The notes beneath the pieces are model-generated. The model was not told where the DNA came from, made no database searches, and worked only from the letters and a program-made list of their open reading frames with translations. Made by a program: the position numbers and the translations under genes. A stretch of 64,000 bases of DNA from Photorhabdus cinerea (lineage in GTDB: Bacteria; Pseudomonadota; Gammaproteobacteria; Enterobacterales; Enterobacteriaceae). Positions 25,829 through 34,285 of the stretch are shown one piece after another. The DNA is taken from NCBI RefSeq assembly GCF_011189575.1, contig NZ_PUJW01000004.1:186001-250000 (forward strand), given 5' to 3'. Numbering within the stretch: the first letter of the stretch is position 1; each line of letters begins with the position of its first letter.

Positions 25829-25857
25829 CCTGCCCGTTATCAGGCAGGTCTCTTTGC
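25829..25857 (+). terminator. Hairpin terminator after tetR
   Basis: CCTGCC and GGCAGG pair across an 8-base loop, followed by TCTCTTT. It lies about 54 bases after the tetR stop and probably ends that transcript. Confidence 0.55.
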
Positions 25858-25903
25858 GGAATTGGGCCAGAATAACAGTAACGCAGTTTGAATATCGTGA
25901 AAT

Positions 25904-25927
25904 AGACGCTTCGGCGTCTTTTTTGCT
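25904..25927 (+). terminator. Strong rho-independent terminator
   Basis: AGACGC and GCGTCT form a perfect stem closed by a TTCG tetraloop and followed by a run of T. This is a textbook intrinsic terminator reading to the right, about 130 bases after tetR and just outside the IS-bounded region. Confidence 0.85.
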
Positions 25928-25971
25928 CTCTTGTGTTTGGTTTACTTGCGATTACTTAACCTGAGTTCTGG

Positions 25972-26182
25972 TTAAGCCGTCACTAACTTATCCATTTCTG
26001 AGCAGAAAATATTCAGTGACGGTTTGTTCTCTTTGAGACAATAAGCGATGAGTCCCCCCAACACATTCAACATTAATCCCTGCACACTACGGTGTCGTGA
26101 ATGTTCTATCTGAGAAATATTCTTTAATTGATCATTGATGGTTTCTATGATGAAACGCTTTGATAACATTATCTTATCCCAT
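25972..26182 (-). pseudogene. IS982-family transposase, C-terminal fragment
   Basis: Reads WDKIMLSKRFIIETINDQLK then NISQIEHSRHRSVQGLMLNV and LGGLIAYCLKENKPSLNIF, the C-terminal portion of IS982-family DDE transposases. Only about 70 codons remain. The end AACCTGAGTTCTGGTTAAG at 25958-25976 is a likely terminal inverted repeat overlapping the last codons. No upstream catalytic domain is attached, so it is inactive. Confidence 0.8.
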
Positions 26183-26190
26183 ACCGAGAC

Positions 26191-26233
26191 AGCTACAGTC
26201 GAATGTTAACCTTAAATGAAGAAAAGGGCTTCC
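26191..26233 (+). repeat. Inverted fragment of the IS982 N-terminal coding region
   Basis: This 43-base segment is the reverse complement of 30232-30270 except for a 4-base insertion (AAAT). In the right-hand IS982 copy the segment encodes SYSRMLTLKKRAS near the N terminus. Here it lies directly next to a C-terminal fragment of the opposite orientation, so the left IS copy has been internally deleted and inverted. Confidence 0.75.
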
Positions 26234-26388
26234 CTGGATAGTCACGCCGGTTTGTTGTTCTTTCTAGCCATCACTGAAATGAAGGGATAGGACTGCGGTA
26301 CTATAAATAGTCATGATGAATCGTTATCGATTCGGACCCTGATGAAAGATGCTCGTGAGGTTCTCGTTCGCTAAACGGATACGGGTAT

Positions 26389-26694
26389 CTAGTAGGTTTT
26401 ACAGATATTTCTCACGAGGTCTAACTCTTTGACATCAATACCTTCAGCCAGAAAAGGAACTTTATCTATACATCTATATAGAGTTGTTTCCGTTGTCTGG
26501 TGATGAAGTCTTACCCAATAACGGGTGCAGGAGCAGGCTTCTATGCCGATAATACAGAGAGGTAAAACAATTAACTCTGACAGCGCGGCTCGTGGTACTT
26601 TGGGCTTAACGAGAACAGGTTTGCCATTCTTATCAACACCATGAATAGCAAAAACATTTTTGGCGAGATCGATTCCAACAGTTACAACGGTCAT
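26389..26694 (-). pseudogene. IS110-family transposase, N-terminal fragment
   Basis: Begins MTVVTVGIDLAKNVFAIHGV and continues DKNGKPVLVKPKVPRAALSE to IGIEACS, the start of IS110-family (DEDD) transposases, including the first catalytic Asp in GIDLAKN. After about residue 60 the sequence loses family resemblance and stops at 101 residues, against more than 300 in complete members. It is a truncated, inactive copy. Confidence 0.78.
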
Positions 26695-26784
26695 AATAAT
26701 TCCCCTGTAATATTTTTGTGACTCCCCATGATGTCACGAAAGATGGCTACGGTAATCAAATTGAGAGGAAGTCCCTTTCATTCA

Positions 26785-27006
26785 TTAAGCCGGTTGCAAA
26801 GGTCGTAGCAGCCTGAATTTGCCTGCCCCGATTTTGGCGCTGCTGCGCCAGAGGTAATCACCAGTCAGATTGATGTGCTCCCATCCCAGCGGGGACAGGC
26901 ATTGTAACAGTTCGACATCAATAGCCTGACCGTGTTCACGTAAAAAGGCTGAACCGAAAAATGATGAGCCATTCCAAGTGCACGATAAGGTCATAGGGAC
27001 TTTCAT
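26785..27006 (-). pseudogene. Tn3-family transposase, C-terminal fragment
   Basis: The 73-codon frame ends LLQCLSPLGWEHINLTGDYL then WRSSAKIGAGKFRLLRPLQP, which is the well-conserved C terminus of Tn3-family TnpA proteins (normally near 1000 residues). Only the tail survives. It points away from xaxA and lies about 280 bases upstream of it. A third kind of transposon remnant in under 1.2 kb shows repeated insertion in this spot. Confidence 0.8.
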
Positions 27007-27284
27007 TGAACACGAATACTACATTTGATAGGCAATCTAACTTTTAAATACATAACCATATTATTAAACTTTTTTTATTTTAATTTTATTAAAGTCAAAT
27101 TTCAGTTTGATAAATATTTTTTTAAAGAAACAGAAAAATAAACTAAAATAAATTTTTAGATGAAAATATTTACTTTTGTCATTAAAGTCCATGTAAGCAA
27201 ACATATTTTAATTGTAATTAAATAAAAAGGTTTTCATAACATTAAATATATAGTTAAATTTAATTTGATAAATCATCAACACTA

Positions 27285-28523
27285 ATGGGTAACAATATGT
27301 TATTAAATCAATCTTTAGAAGAAAATAAATTACCTGAATCAGAAGTTCCCGCTGCTACTTTAAACATATTAACCGGCCAAGTGCAAGGCGTAGCCCGTTC
27401 AGCGGGAATCTTTACTAAAGAAGACCTCATTAATATCAAATTATATGTTAAAAATGGCTTGGAACTTCCTTTTACTTTGCCGACGGTAAAGGAATATATT
27501 CATTACAATGATACTGATATTGATGGTTTGAAACCTGAAAATATTAAGACTTTATTTGAAGAAATTCATAACAATGCGCTTAGCTGGAGTGAGGTAGAAG
27601 ATAAAGTCCAACAACAGAGTATCGATCTGGAAAATGCAGGAAAACAAATTACCCAAAAGGGAGAGTCAATAATCAAAATCATTGAAAAAATGCCGATTAC
27701 AGATAGTATAGAGACATTAAAAAACACATACAATAATCGCAAACCAACCAATGAGCAATTATTTAAAATAACTTATACCGATGTTGATAAAAAAGTAGCA
27801 GTCGGATTGAAAAGTATCCTAGAAAGCATGGAGAAAGATATAAAAGAATATAAGGAGAGTAGCCAGCGAGTTAAAGATGCAGTAACCGACTTTAAAATCA
27901 CACTGTTTGGTGGAACTTTATCAGATGGCAAAAAAGCTGATGGATTACTGCCACAGGTTGATATCAAGCAAAAACTGATGGAAGATAATAATCTTTCTAC
28001 AACTATCAAAGAGCTGCAAGATAAGATCAATGAGAAAAAAAAAGATATTGAGCAACTCCAAAAAGACTATGATCAATATGTTAAATCGTCATTGTATGGC
28101 GCGATTAGTGTTATTGGTGTGGTGATTACCGGTAGTATTTTTGGCCCTAAAGCAGAAAATGCGCGTAAACGGAAAAATGAATTGATTGAGGAAGTCAAAG
28201 AGTTACAAGAGCAAATTAAAGGTAAAAGTGCATTACAAACGGCAATCCAAAATTTATCCTTACACTTCCTTAGTATTCATTCCTGTATGCAAGATGCAGA
28301 AGTTGCCCTAAAACACTTGGATGTCATGTGGAGTACAATGCTAACGCAAATTAATCTCTCCAAAAAGTCGTTTGCTGAAATTGATAATGCATCAATGCTT
28401 TTAGTGTTTGAGGCAACATTTAAACAAGCTATTAGCCCCTGGAAAGAAGTTCAAGGTTCTGCTGAAAAATTGGTTAAAATTTTTGATGAAGCATTGGCGG
28501 AATATAAAAAACTCTCTAAATAA
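27285..28523 (+). CDS. xaxA: Alpha-xenorhabdolysin-type binary toxin subunit A (XaxA)
   Basis: A 412-residue predominantly helical protein matching XaxA in length, gene order and layout. It starts with LNQSLEENKLPESEVPAATL and has long amphipathic helices and coiled-coil runs (TIKELQDKINEKKKDIEQLQ). A single hydrophobic hairpin (LYGAISVIGVVITGSIFG, about residues 268-285) lies between them. This is the ClyA-like alpha-pore-forming fold, in which the hydrophobic tongue engages the membrane. XaxA and XaxB act together on insect haemocytes and red cells. No signal peptide is present, as usual for the family. The gene is AT-rich compared with its core neighbours and lies inside a transposon-bounded stretch, consistent with transfer. 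YaxA-type toxins are the nearest alternative name. Confidence 0.87.
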   Translation: MGNNMLLNQSLEENKLPESEVPAATLNILTGQVQGVARSAGIFTKEDLINIKLYVKNGLELPFTLPTVKEYIHYNDTDIDGLKPENIKTLFEEIHNNALSWSEVEDKVQQQSIDLENAGKQITQKGESIIKIIEKMPITDSIETLKNTYNNRKPTNEQLFKITYTDVDKKVAVGLKSILESMEKDIKEYKESSQRVKDAVTDFKITLFGGTLSDGKKADGLLPQVDIKQKLMEDNNLSTTIKELQDKINEKKKDIEQLQKDYDQYVKSSLYGAISVIGVVITGSIFGPKAENARKRKNELIEEVKELQEQIKGKSALQTAIQNLSLHFLSIHSCMQDAEVALKHLDVMWSTMLTQINLSKKSFAEIDNASMLLVFEATFKQAISPWKEVQGSAEKLVKIFDEALAEYKKLSK

Positions 28524-28565
28524 TTTCTTAAATTAATTTATAAAGTGAAAAAGGAATATTAAAAA

Positions 28566-29582
28566 GTGTCTGAAAGCATCATCTCACAAAAAGAAATCCA
28601 GTATCCAAAAGTTAATATCACATCCTTGGATGAGACTGTAAATAAAATTTGGCTTTTGGCAGAACGACAAACATCCGGTATTACAGCTATTGGAGAGAAA
28701 GCCGAGCGAGTCAGGTCCTATAGCCGTGAACTTAGTGAATTGGTAAGTGAATCTTTATCACAATTACCACCAATATTAAGTCAATTTTTAGCAGGAGATA
28801 TTTTCCGATCAATCCGTAAAATTGATAAAGCCTTGGAAGCTCATGATTTGAGTGATGAGAATCGCAATGCCATACTAAAAGGACGCGATCAATTGATTCA
28901 GAAATTATCAAAAGATATTCACAATGTGATTGCTAATTTCGATGACAGAATCAACAAACTAACTGGAAAAGTTAATGATATTAACGATATAGTGATTGCA
29001 GAGCATTTTGAAGATGTGTTGGCGAAAACAAAAAAACAAAAGGCAGAATTGCAGAGTGATATTGAACAGAAAATCAAAGAAAGAAAGAAGTTAGATGCCG
29101 AACGGAATAAAATTATCGAAAGTCAGGATGTTATTCGCGCAAAAAATATTGCGGATATGTTTAAAGATTATCTCCCAAATACCAATGATATTGATGGCCT
29201 GAATTTCGCTCAACCTGAAAAAGAAATTATTAAACAAAGTATTGAGATAGTAAAAAAAGTATTGGGAAAAATTTCTGAAGGATTGAAGTACATCGATTTG
29301 GAAAATGCCAGAATGAAGCTCACTGAGCAAATTGATCATACCATGCAAGAATCTAAGGCACTGAAAACGGCATTAGAAGAAACAGAGCTGAGGTTTTCTG
29401 GTTTAAAAGATGTGATGCAAATCGATACAGAACGCACCACTATGCTTAACGAGGTAGGTAAACTAGAAAAAGCGTGGCGTTTATTCTCCAGTCAATTACA
29501 CGAATTATCAGGTAAGGATATTAATCAGGACTATCTAACCAATCTGATAAACGGACAATTAAATTTTTTGGATAATTTGTAA
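28566..29582 (+). CDS. xaxB: Alpha-xenorhabdolysin-type binary toxin subunit B (XaxB)
   Basis: A 338-residue helical protein directly after xaxA (42 bases apart), of the size expected for XaxB. Long coiled-coil segments are visible (KTKKQKAELQSDIEQKIKER, KALKTALEETELRFSGLKD). It starts with GTG preceded by AAGGA at 28551-28555. It lacks a classical signal peptide. In the known toxin the two subunits assemble into a mixed pore and both are needed for full activity. High lysine/glutamate content and AT-rich codons match xaxA, so the two have travelled together. No terminator was recognised before the IS982 remnant. Confidence 0.87.
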   Translation: MSESIISQKEIQYPKVNITSLDETVNKIWLLAERQTSGITAIGEKAERVRSYSRELSELVSESLSQLPPILSQFLAGDIFRSIRKIDKALEAHDLSDENRNAILKGRDQLIQKLSKDIHNVIANFDDRINKLTGKVNDINDIVIAEHFEDVLAKTKKQKAELQSDIEQKIKERKKLDAERNKIIESQDVIRAKNIADMFKDYLPNTNDIDGLNFAQPEKEIIKQSIEIVKKVLGKISEGLKYIDLENARMKLTEQIDHTMQESKALKTALEETELRFSGLKDVMQIDTERTTMLNEVGKLEKAWRLFSSQLHELSGKDINQDYLTNLINGQLNFLDNL

Positions 29583-29743
29583 TATCAATATAATATGTTG
29601 AAATAGAAATAAATATATTGGTAACGTCAACTTTGTTTAAGAATAGCGATATCAGAATCCCATAAATTTAAGCTCGGTTTTTTTAGGTTGGAACGTATAA
29701 GCGATTAGGCCCGCGGCGACTTCCAATAAAAAACCGAGCTGAC

Positions 29744-30557
29744 TACGGTGCCTTGAATGCTCATCTAAGAAATATTTTTCAGCTGGTCAATGATAGTTTT
29801 TATTACAAATCGCCTTTTTAACATCAGCTTATCCCAGAAAGATAACGCTTTTGCCTTCATGTTACGACGGACATGGGTGATTAACGTTATTCCTTCTACT
29901 TTCAGCTCATCGCACAAATCCTGTGACAAATAACCTTTATCACCATATAAACACCCTGTTAACCCTTTTACCCGCGCTTTGACGGAGTGACGAGTCCTTA
30001 TTTCCTGAGATCAACTTAACCGCCAAAAGTTCACCACAATCATTGATAACCCGATGAAGTTTAAAGCTATAAAAACCAGCCCGTACTCGTTTTCCCCTGC
30101 GGTGCAATTCCCTCAAACACCCGATGGCGTGGAATCCGAAGGTTGTGATAAACGGCAGTTTTAGTTGAATCAATAAAAGCGATCCCTTGTGTTTTAGTCT
30201 TACGCGCCGAAAGAAAAGCGCATAGGGGAATGGAAGCCCTTTTCTTCAAGGTTAACATTCGACTGTAGCTGACTAATTCGGGAAAATCGGCCTTAAGATA
30301 TTGTTTCGCATGTTCAATATAAGACGTTTTAAAATCACCGATAATGACTCATATGAAATAAAATGAAGAGCGTCATGATTTCACTGAGAGAAAGGGAAGC
30401 TTCGCGGTGACATTTGAGTAATCCGTTTTCAATTAAATGCTGATGCCAGAGAGGAATAAATTTACCTACCTGAGGATCTCCACTATTTTGTTTTCTTTAG
30501 CAAAAACTTTGCTCGTGCCTCAGGCACTTAGTTCCCTTCTTAAGCAAATCTCAGGTT
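29744..30557 (-). pseudogene. IS982-family transposase pseudogene
   Basis: Read on the minus strand from 30557, a decayed IS982 element is traceable: SLSEIMTLFILFHMSHYR, ADFPELVSYSRMLTLKKRAS, GIAFIDSTKTAVYHNLRIPR, VFEGIAPQGKTSTGWF, then in other frames GFYSFKLHRVINDCGE and a C-terminal KTIIDQLKNIS-like stretch. At least two frameshifts and a stop interrupt it, and the final 25 or so codons are missing at about 29744. The outer end CTCAGGTT (30550-30557) is a likely terminal repeat. It is inactive and sits between xaxB and ldtD. Confidence 0.8.
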
Positions 30558-30687
30558 ACTTATTGTATTTCCTTTGTAGGTAAATAGTTTACAATGTAAT
30601 TAACTTATTGTTTTTCTTTGATTAGAGTCTGAATTTGTCATAATCAAAATTGATTTTTGAAGATGTTCCGAATATGGGTATGTTGAT

Positions 30688-32400
30688 ATGGTAAAAAGAG
30701 TGATAAAGCTACTGCGTATTTCGGTTATTTGCAGTACATTTATGGTAGCTGGATATGCTTTAGCCAATTATCAGAGTAGGCTGATTGAAGATGATATTCA
30801 AAATCTGTCAAAAATACAGGCTGAAAAGATATTTGAGACGACAACATCTGAACAAGCACAAATTCAAACTGCTGCGATTTCAGAAACAGAAAGTCGTGAA
30901 ATGCTTCGAAGCTGGCTGCCAGCACAAGTTAAGCCTGTTTTCTTTGACCGATTGGTTAGTTTGTACGCCGCTAACCAGATGCAACCTTTATGGCAGAATA
31001 AAGCCGCCGCTCATCATCTTGAACAACAACTTTCAGAACTTGCATTAGCGGGCTTTCAACCGCAATTTGGTCAATGGCTGACTGAACTCAATGATTCCCA
31101 ATTGAGTCATATGGGACGGGATATCATCTTATCGGATGCTATGCTAGGTTATTTACAGTTTGTCTCAAATGTCGGTCAGCAGGGCCAAAGCTGGCTCTAT
31201 CGTACTACGCCATACAAAATTGTTTTACCTTCACCAGTAGTTATAGATCAGTGGCAGCAAGCTGTTGCAGATCGCAATGTAGCAACTTATGTTGCAGCGT
31301 TAGCACCACAGCATCCACAATATGGAAATATGCGCAAGGAGATGATGAAACAACTGGCGGATAGTAAACTGTGGCCACAACTTTCTGACAAAAGCGTATT
31401 AAGGCCAGGGCAGAGTAGCCATGATGTTACGGCTTTAAGAGAAATACTTATTCGCACCGGTATGTTGAGTGAACTGATAACCAAATCAGATAACACCTAC
31501 AGCCCTGAATTGGTCGATGCAGTAAGAAATTTTCAGCAATGGCAGGGATTGGCACCAGATGGTGTGATTGGTAAACGCACAAGAGATTGGTTGAATACTT
31601 CACCTCAAGATAGAGCCGGATTGATGGCGCTTAATATCCAGCGTCTGCGGATTATCCCGGATCATGTATCCACTGGGATTATGGTCAATATTCCTGATTA
31701 TTCATTACAGTATTATCTTAATGATCAGGAAGTGCTGAACTCGAAAGTTATTGTTGGTCGCCCAAGCCGTAAAACACCCATTATGAGTAATATACTGAAT
31801 AATGTGGTGATTAATCCGCCCTGGAGTGTACCAACCAGTCTGGCAAGAAAAGATATTGCACCACGAGGGGTTAATGATCCCGGATATTTCCAGCGTCGTG
31901 GATATGTTATCTTTTCAAGCTGGCGTGCTGATGCCAGTGTAATTGACCCGTACTCAATTGACTGGAATGTGATTACACCAGCTAATTTTCCTTATCGCAT
32001 ATGGCAAGCCCCGGGGACGGCTAACTCACTAGGCCGCTATAAGTTCAATATGCCAAATTCTGATGCTATCTATTTGCACGATACGCCAAACCATAGTCTG
32101 TTTAACAAAGATATTAGGGCGATTAGTTCTGGTTGTGTCCGGGTTAACAAAGCTTCGGAATTGGCCAGCATGTTACTGGGAGATGCCGGTTGGACCCAAA
32201 ATAGGGTGAGTAATACCCTGAAACAGGGCAAGACGGCTTATGTTAATATCCCGCAGCGCATTCCTGTTTATTTGTATTATTTGACTGCTTGGGTAGATGA
32301 GCTAGGAGTAGCACAGTACCGCACAGATATTTATGATTACGACAACAGTGTGAGGCAAGGTTCCCAGTTTTTGTCAAAGTTATTACCTTTACAAAACTAA
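30688..32400 (+). CDS. ldtD: L,D-transpeptidase LdtD (YcbB)
   Basis: A 570-residue periplasmic enzyme anchored by an N-terminal hydrophobic segment (VICSTFMVAGYALANYQ). A peptidoglycan-binding domain covers about residues 245-305 (RPGQSSHDVTALREIL, AVRNFQQWQGLAPDGVIGKR). The YkuD catalytic domain follows, with a HDTPNHSLF segment and the active-site Cys in SSGCVRV (about residue 483). It makes 3-3 crosslinks in the cell wall, an alternative to penicillin-binding proteins under stress. It is somewhat shorter than the E. coli protein (615). The next gene, mepK, cleaves such 3-3 bonds, a conserved pairing. Confidence 0.93.
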   Translation: MVKRVIKLLRISVICSTFMVAGYALANYQSRLIEDDIQNLSKIQAEKIFETTTSEQAQIQTAAISETESREMLRSWLPAQVKPVFFDRLVSLYAANQMQPLWQNKAAAHHLEQQLSELALAGFQPQFGQWLTELNDSQLSHMGRDIILSDAMLGYLQFVSNVGQQGQSWLYRTTPYKIVLPSPVVIDQWQQAVADRNVATYVAALAPQHPQYGNMRKEMMKQLADSKLWPQLSDKSVLRPGQSSHDVTALREILIRTGMLSELITKSDNTYSPELVDAVRNFQQWQGLAPDGVIGKRTRDWLNTSPQDRAGLMALNIQRLRIIPDHVSTGIMVNIPDYSLQYYLNDQEVLNSKVIVGRPSRKTPIMSNILNNVVINPPWSVPTSLARKDIAPRGVNDPGYFQRRGYVIFSSWRADASVIDPYSIDWNVITPANFPYRIWQAPGTANSLGRYKFNMPNSDAIYLHDTPNHSLFNKDIRAISSGCVRVNKASELASMLLGDAGWTQNRVSNTLKQGKTAYVNIPQRIPVYLYYLTAWVDELGVAQYRTDIYDYDNSVRQGSQFLSKLLPLQN

Positions 32401-32492
32401 ATGCAACTAATTTTCACTATCATCGGTCATAGTAACCGGTGTTTGGCTGCTAGTTGGCTTATTTTTTCCATAATCTGGGTAGATATTTCTTC

Positions 32493-33041
32493 ATGGATAT
32501 AATCGATTATAACCGCCGCAAGTGGCTTAGTGTGGGGGTGGCTGCTTTAGGCTTGAGTGTGTTGCCGGGGCAGGTTTTTGCTACTTTGACTACTCCCCGC
32601 CCACGAATTTTACGTTTTGACAACTTACATACTGGTGAAACGATCAAGGCTGAATTTTTCGATGGTCATCGTTATAACAAAGTAGAATTGGCTCGTCTGA
32701 ATCATCTGTTTCGTGATTATCGCCAAAATAAAGTTAAGACTATCGATCCTAAATTATTTGACCAAATTTATTTACTGCAAATGATGCTGGGTGTTAATAA
32801 GCCTGTACAACTTATTTCTGGTTACCGCTCACAGATGACCAACAATCAGTTGCGCAAGCAAAGCAAAGGTGTTGCTAAACAGAGCTACCATACCCGTGGA
32901 AGGGCGATGGATTTCCATATTGAAGGTATTGAGCTTAGTCGTATCTGTAAAGCTGCGTTGAAAATGAAAGCCGGAGGTGTGGGATACTATCCAAACAGTA
33001 ATTTTGTTCATATTGATACAGGTCCCGTCAGGACGTGGTAA
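32493..33041 (+). CDS. mepK: Murein endopeptidase MepK (YcbK)
   Basis: A 182-residue Tat-exported peptidase, the same length as the E. coli protein from this start. The twin-arginine signal NRRKWLSVGVAALGLSVLPG is followed by PRPRILRFDNLHTGETIKAE. The zinc-site residues of the M15-like DUF882 fold lie in SGYRS, YHTRGRAMDFHI and FVHIDTGP. It hydrolyses 3-3 crosslinks made by L,D-transpeptidases. The start at 32493 (MDIIDYNRRK) is chosen because it aligns with E. coli; an upstream in-frame ATG would add 13 residues before the Tat motif. Confidence 0.93.
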   Translation: MDIIDYNRRKWLSVGVAALGLSVLPGQVFATLTTPRPRILRFDNLHTGETIKAEFFDGHRYNKVELARLNHLFRDYRQNKVKTIDPKLFDQIYLLQMMLGVNKPVQLISGYRSQMTNNQLRKQSKGVAKQSYHTRGRAMDFHIEGIELSRICKAALKMKAGGVGYYPNSNFVHIDTGPVRTW

Positions 33042-33086
33042 TCTGGTGAGTAACTATTTTGTTTTGACTATGGAGTAAATGAAATA

Positions 33087-33734
33087 ATGAAATACCAAGT
33101 TATTCCTGTTACTGCTTTTATGCAAAATTGTACCCTTATTTGGAATGAAGAGACTAAGGAAGCGGCAATTGTTGATCCGGGCGGTGAAGCAGCAAAGCTG
33201 ATTGCTGAGATAGAGAATCTCGGTTTGAAATTGACCCAGATTTTACTGACTCATGGTCATTTTGACCATGTTGGTGCAACAGCAGAAGTCGCTGAGCATT
33301 TTAATGTACCAGTTTATGGGCCACAGCAGGAAGATGCTTTCTGGATCGAAGGCTTACAGGCTCAAAGCCGGATGTTTGGCATTGAAGAATGCCCATCATT
33401 TAAGCCTGATCGCTGGTTGAATGAAGGTGATGAATTACGAGTTGGTGGGGTCGATTTGTCCGTATTGCACTGTCCGGGGCATACACCAGGGCATGTGGTA
33501 TTTGTGAATCATGCCGATAAACTGATTTATATGGGAGATGTACTGTTCAAAGGGGGAGTTGGGCGTAGCGATTTTCCACGCGGTAATCACCAGCAGTTAA
33601 TCAACTCAATTAAAGATAAACTTCTGCCACTTGGTGATGATTATAAATTTATTCCGGGGCACGGACCAATGTCTACATTAGGCTATGAACGGCAGACCAA
33701 TCCGTTTTTACAAGACGAAGTACCAAGTTGGTGA
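33087..33734 (+). CDS. gloC: Hydroxyacylglutathione hydrolase GloC (YcbL)
   Basis: A 215-residue metallo-beta-lactamase-fold enzyme, the same length as E. coli YcbL. The metal motif THGHFDHVG (about residues 54-62), a CPGHTPGHV segment, a central GDVLFKGGVGRSDFPRG and a final FIPGHGP are all in place. It hydrolyses S-lactoylglutathione in methylglyoxal detoxification in the cytoplasm. It follows mepK by 45 bases, probably in the same transcript. Confidence 0.93.
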   Translation: MKYQVIPVTAFMQNCTLIWNEETKEAAIVDPGGEAAKLIAEIENLGLKLTQILLTHGHFDHVGATAEVAEHFNVPVYGPQQEDAFWIEGLQAQSRMFGIEECPSFKPDRWLNEGDELRVGGVDLSVLHCPGHTPGHVVFVNHADKLIYMGDVLFKGGVGRSDFPRGNHQQLINSIKDKLLPLGDDYKFIPGHGPMSTLGYERQTNPFLQDEVPSW

Positions 33735-33793
33735 TGGAACAATGGTATTTATATTAAAATAAGTGTTGGTTTGAATAGCTGTCTGATGGGCAG

Positions 33794-34174
33794 CTATAAC
33801 TGATTGGATACTTCAATTAAGTTTTGATCCGGATCGCGGAAATAAACTGACATAATGGTGCCGCTTGCGCCAGTACGTTTGACTGGCCCTTCAAGAATTT
33901 CAACTTTATACACTTGCAAATGTTGAATAATCTCGTCCATCGGCGTCAAGCTGATAAAGCATAAATCAGCAGAGCCGGGCAGTGGAGTTTGGGCTTTGGG
34001 TTCAAATTCCTGCCCATATTCGTGCAGGTTAATTTTTTGGTTACCAAATGACAGAGCGGTACGACCTTCACCAAAGGTAACAATCGACATGCCAAGAATA
34101 TGTTGGTAGAAGTGACTGCTAGTTTCAATGCTTTTAACTGTTAGTACCAGATGGTCAAGCTGTTCTATTTTCAT
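33794..34174 (-). CDS. VOC-superfamily (glyoxalase/dioxygenase-like) protein
   Basis: A 126-residue single-domain vicinal oxygen chelate protein: IEQLDHLVLTVKSIETSSHF at the start, YQHILGMSIVTFGEGR, NLHEYGQE, LCFISLTPMDEIIQHL and an ending YFRDPDQNLIEVSNQL. His and Glu residues in the expected metal positions (DHLVL, NLHEYG, NLIEV) are present. The substrate is unknown; relatives are annotated as lactoylglutathione lyase-like or virulence protein-like. I prefer the ATG at 34174; a GTG five codons upstream is possible but neither has a strong ribosome site. It is convergent with gloC. Confidence 0.82.
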   Translation of the reverse strand: MKIEQLDHLVLTVKSIETSSHFYQHILGMSIVTFGEGRTALSFGNQKINLHEYGQEFEPKAQTPLPGSADLCFISLTPMDEIIQHLQVYKVEILEGPVKRTGASGTIMSVYFRDPDQNLIEVSNQL

Positions 34175-34238
34175 CTTGTTCGCGTACACTTAATGAAATC
34201 AATATCACTTTTATAGCGGCGTTGTACTTCTGAGTGAT

Positions 34239-34265
34239 AAAAACCGCCGAAATTCAGCGGTTTTT
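34239..34265 (-). terminator. Terminator after aspC
   Basis: AAAAACCGC and GCGGTTTTT pair across 9 bases, giving a stem with a T run in both directions. It lies 21 bases beyond the aspC stop and before the VOC gene start. Confidence 0.8.
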
Positions 34266-34285
34266 ATAGCAAGGTAGATATTGAC

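Larger units (their letters stand above)
25958..30557. mobile_element. IS982-bounded 4.6-kb accessory unit carrying xaxAB (decayed composite element)
   Basis: The stretch begins with AACCTGAG (25958-25965) and ends with its complement CTCAGGTT (30550-30557), and the tetranucleotide ACTT flanks both ends on the outside. An IS982-type transposase C terminus lies just inside the left end and an IS982-type pseudogene, with its N terminus outward, just inside the right end, both on the minus strand. Between them are IS110 and Tn3 fragments and the intact xaxA-xaxB genes. The boundaries are read from eight-base ends plus transposase remnants, so the claim of a former composite mobile unit is inference. 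Confidence 0.5.

Noticed and set aside
29583..29743. Possible xaxB terminator before the IS remnant
   Set aside because: No hairpin with a T run could be made convincing in this AT-rich stretch.
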